Source: Nitrososphaeraceae archaeon
Lineage (GTDB): Archaea > Thermoproteota > Nitrososphaeria > Nitrososphaerales > Nitrososphaeraceae
NCBI GenBank assembly: GCA_009377575.1
Contig: WHTU01000014.1
Span: 1 to 64,000 of the forward strand
Direction of reading: 5' to 3'
DNA: 64,000 nucleotides
Shown here: one piece after another, positions 63,400-64,000 of the stretch
Position numbering within the stretch: position 1 is the first letter of the stretch
Layout: each line of letters opens with the position of its first letter
Program-made: the position numbers and the translations under genes
Notes under the pieces: generated by a model
Seen by the model: only the letters and a program-made list of their open reading frames with translations
What the model was told of the DNA's origin: nothing
Databases searched by the model: none

Positions 63400-64000
63400 A
63401 TGAAATCTATTAACGGATTGTTATCGCTGTTAATGATCAAACAATCAAATATGAAGGATAGTAACAATATTAGAAAAGCAAGTGTTTCCTTTACAGTATT
63501 CCTGATATTACTATCAATGATTTCGATGTCCGGTCTGGCCGGTGCTCAATCGATGTCCCACCAAGGCAACTTGAGTGTATCAGGAGATACTTCAAAAGTT
63601 CAAGACAAAACAAGTAATCCGAAGACAGAATGTAACGATCCGATCGATATCAAAAATGTATCGAGCAGCAACGTCGATAATGATAAAACCAATGTTATGG
63701 CTGCACAGTCGGCATTTGATAACGATGAGGATACAGAATGGTCTGAAGAGAGAGTAGGTGCATACCTAGAGTTCGACATTGGGACAATCAGATCAATTTG
63801 TGAGTTAAAGATCCTTTGGGACGAAGGAAATGAGAGATCATATAATTTTGTGATTTCTGTTTCCGAAAACGGTACTGAATTTACAGATAGGGTTAGAGCT
63901 GTAAGCAGTGGAAATTCTGGACTTCCAGAATCATACGCTATTCCAGATACCATAGCTAAACAGATCCGACTCACAGTCTATGGGAACAGTGAAGATGAAT
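63400..64000 (+). CDS. Secreted discoidin (F5/8 C)-like protein, 3' cut
   Basis: At least 200 residues, cut by the window end. A signal peptide-like stretch at about 30-48 ends near L-A-G-A-Q-S, preceded by a longer than usual polar lead of about 28 residues. After a polar linker comes a discoidin-like beta-sandwich: S-A-F-D-N-D-E-D-T-E-W-S near 107 (calcium-type loop), Y-L-E-F-D-I-G, I-C-E-L-K-I-L-W-D and Y-N-F-V-I-S-V-S-E-N-G-T. Such domains bind sugars or polymers at the cell surface. An ATG inside the lead (M-K-D-S, codon 18) is an alternative start. Confidence 0.7.
   Translation, partial: MKSINGLLSLLMIKQSNMKDSNNIRKASVSFTVFLILLSMISMSGLAGAQSMSHQGNLSVSGDTSKVQDKTSNPKTECNDPIDIKNVSSSNVDNDKTNVMAAQSAFDNDEDTEWSEERVGAYLEFDIGTIRSICELKILWDEGNERSYNFVISVSENGTEFTDRVRAVSSGNSGLPESYAIPDTIAKQIRLTVYGNSEDE

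Noticed and set aside
1-64000. CRISPR arrays, insertion sequences, integrases, rRNA genes
   Set aside because: None seen: no regularly spaced repeats with unique spacers, no transposase or integrase motifs, no rRNA sequence.

Overview
The window reads as a chromosome segment of an ammonia-oxidising-type archaeon (Thaumarchaeota/Nitrososphaeria, probably a soil Nitrososphaerales relative). The evidence is a Vps4-like CdvC with MIT domain, a TFB, archaeal EF-1alpha with S10, an archaeal family-B polymerase, archaeal-type ThrRS, LysW-dependent lysine/arginine synthesis, diphthine synthase, an intron-bearing tRNA-Leu, and GTG/TTG starts with TATA-like boxes about 26-30 nt upstream (leaderless or short-leader transcripts). 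The exact genus cannot be fixed from sequence alone.

Layout. (1) 1-13 kb is accessory and loosely packed: a truncated, frameshifted NHL propeller, small enzymes and stress-type proteins (DHFR-like reductase, antibiotic-biosynthesis-monooxygenase fold, DoxX, alpha/beta hydrolase, DUF1326, NTF2-like), several secreted proteins, a nitrilase-family hydrolase and a lone receiver domain. Between these genes lie ten same-strand copies of a decayed C-terminal coding fragment (consensus about FDAFRMSLQFWH-stop) plus a monooxygenase remnant and a broken zinc-ribbon gene. (2) 13-21 kb is membrane-rich: four HdeD/DUF308 paralogues, a small four-helix protein, an isochorismatase-family hydrolase and an MFS exporter broken at an A9 run. 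(3) 21-31 kb: a GH5 endoglycoceramidase-like hydrolase, a Y-family polymerase, a CHRD protein, a PAC2 protein, a single-OB protein, tRNA-Leu, an egghead-like glycosyltransferase and a TFB. (4) 31-44 kb: a long minus-strand block with a PPP phosphatase, a KaiC/GvpD-like ATPase, diphthine synthase fused to a DUF357-like domain, then lysK-lysX-lysW-homocitrate synthase-Lrp-lysJ-lysZ-lysY and, separately, argG. (5) 44-64 kb is mostly housekeeping: a possible B12-type regulator, NAD kinase, tRNA-Ile, cdvC, pyrophosphatase, ileS, EF-1alpha, S10, polB, a ureohydrolase and thrS, with two secreted proteins (degenerate cupredoxin; discoidin-like, cut by the window end).

How genes work together. The lys block would make alpha-aminoadipate (homocitrate synthase first) and carry it on LysW through LysX, LysZ, LysY, LysJ and LysK to lysine; in archaea the same carrier enzymes can also make ornithine, which fits argG next door. 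LysW here ends in Gln where the family attachment residue is Glu. PolB and PolY both end in PCNA-binding-like motifs. The most unusual material is the dispersed C-terminal fragment family in the first 8 kb.
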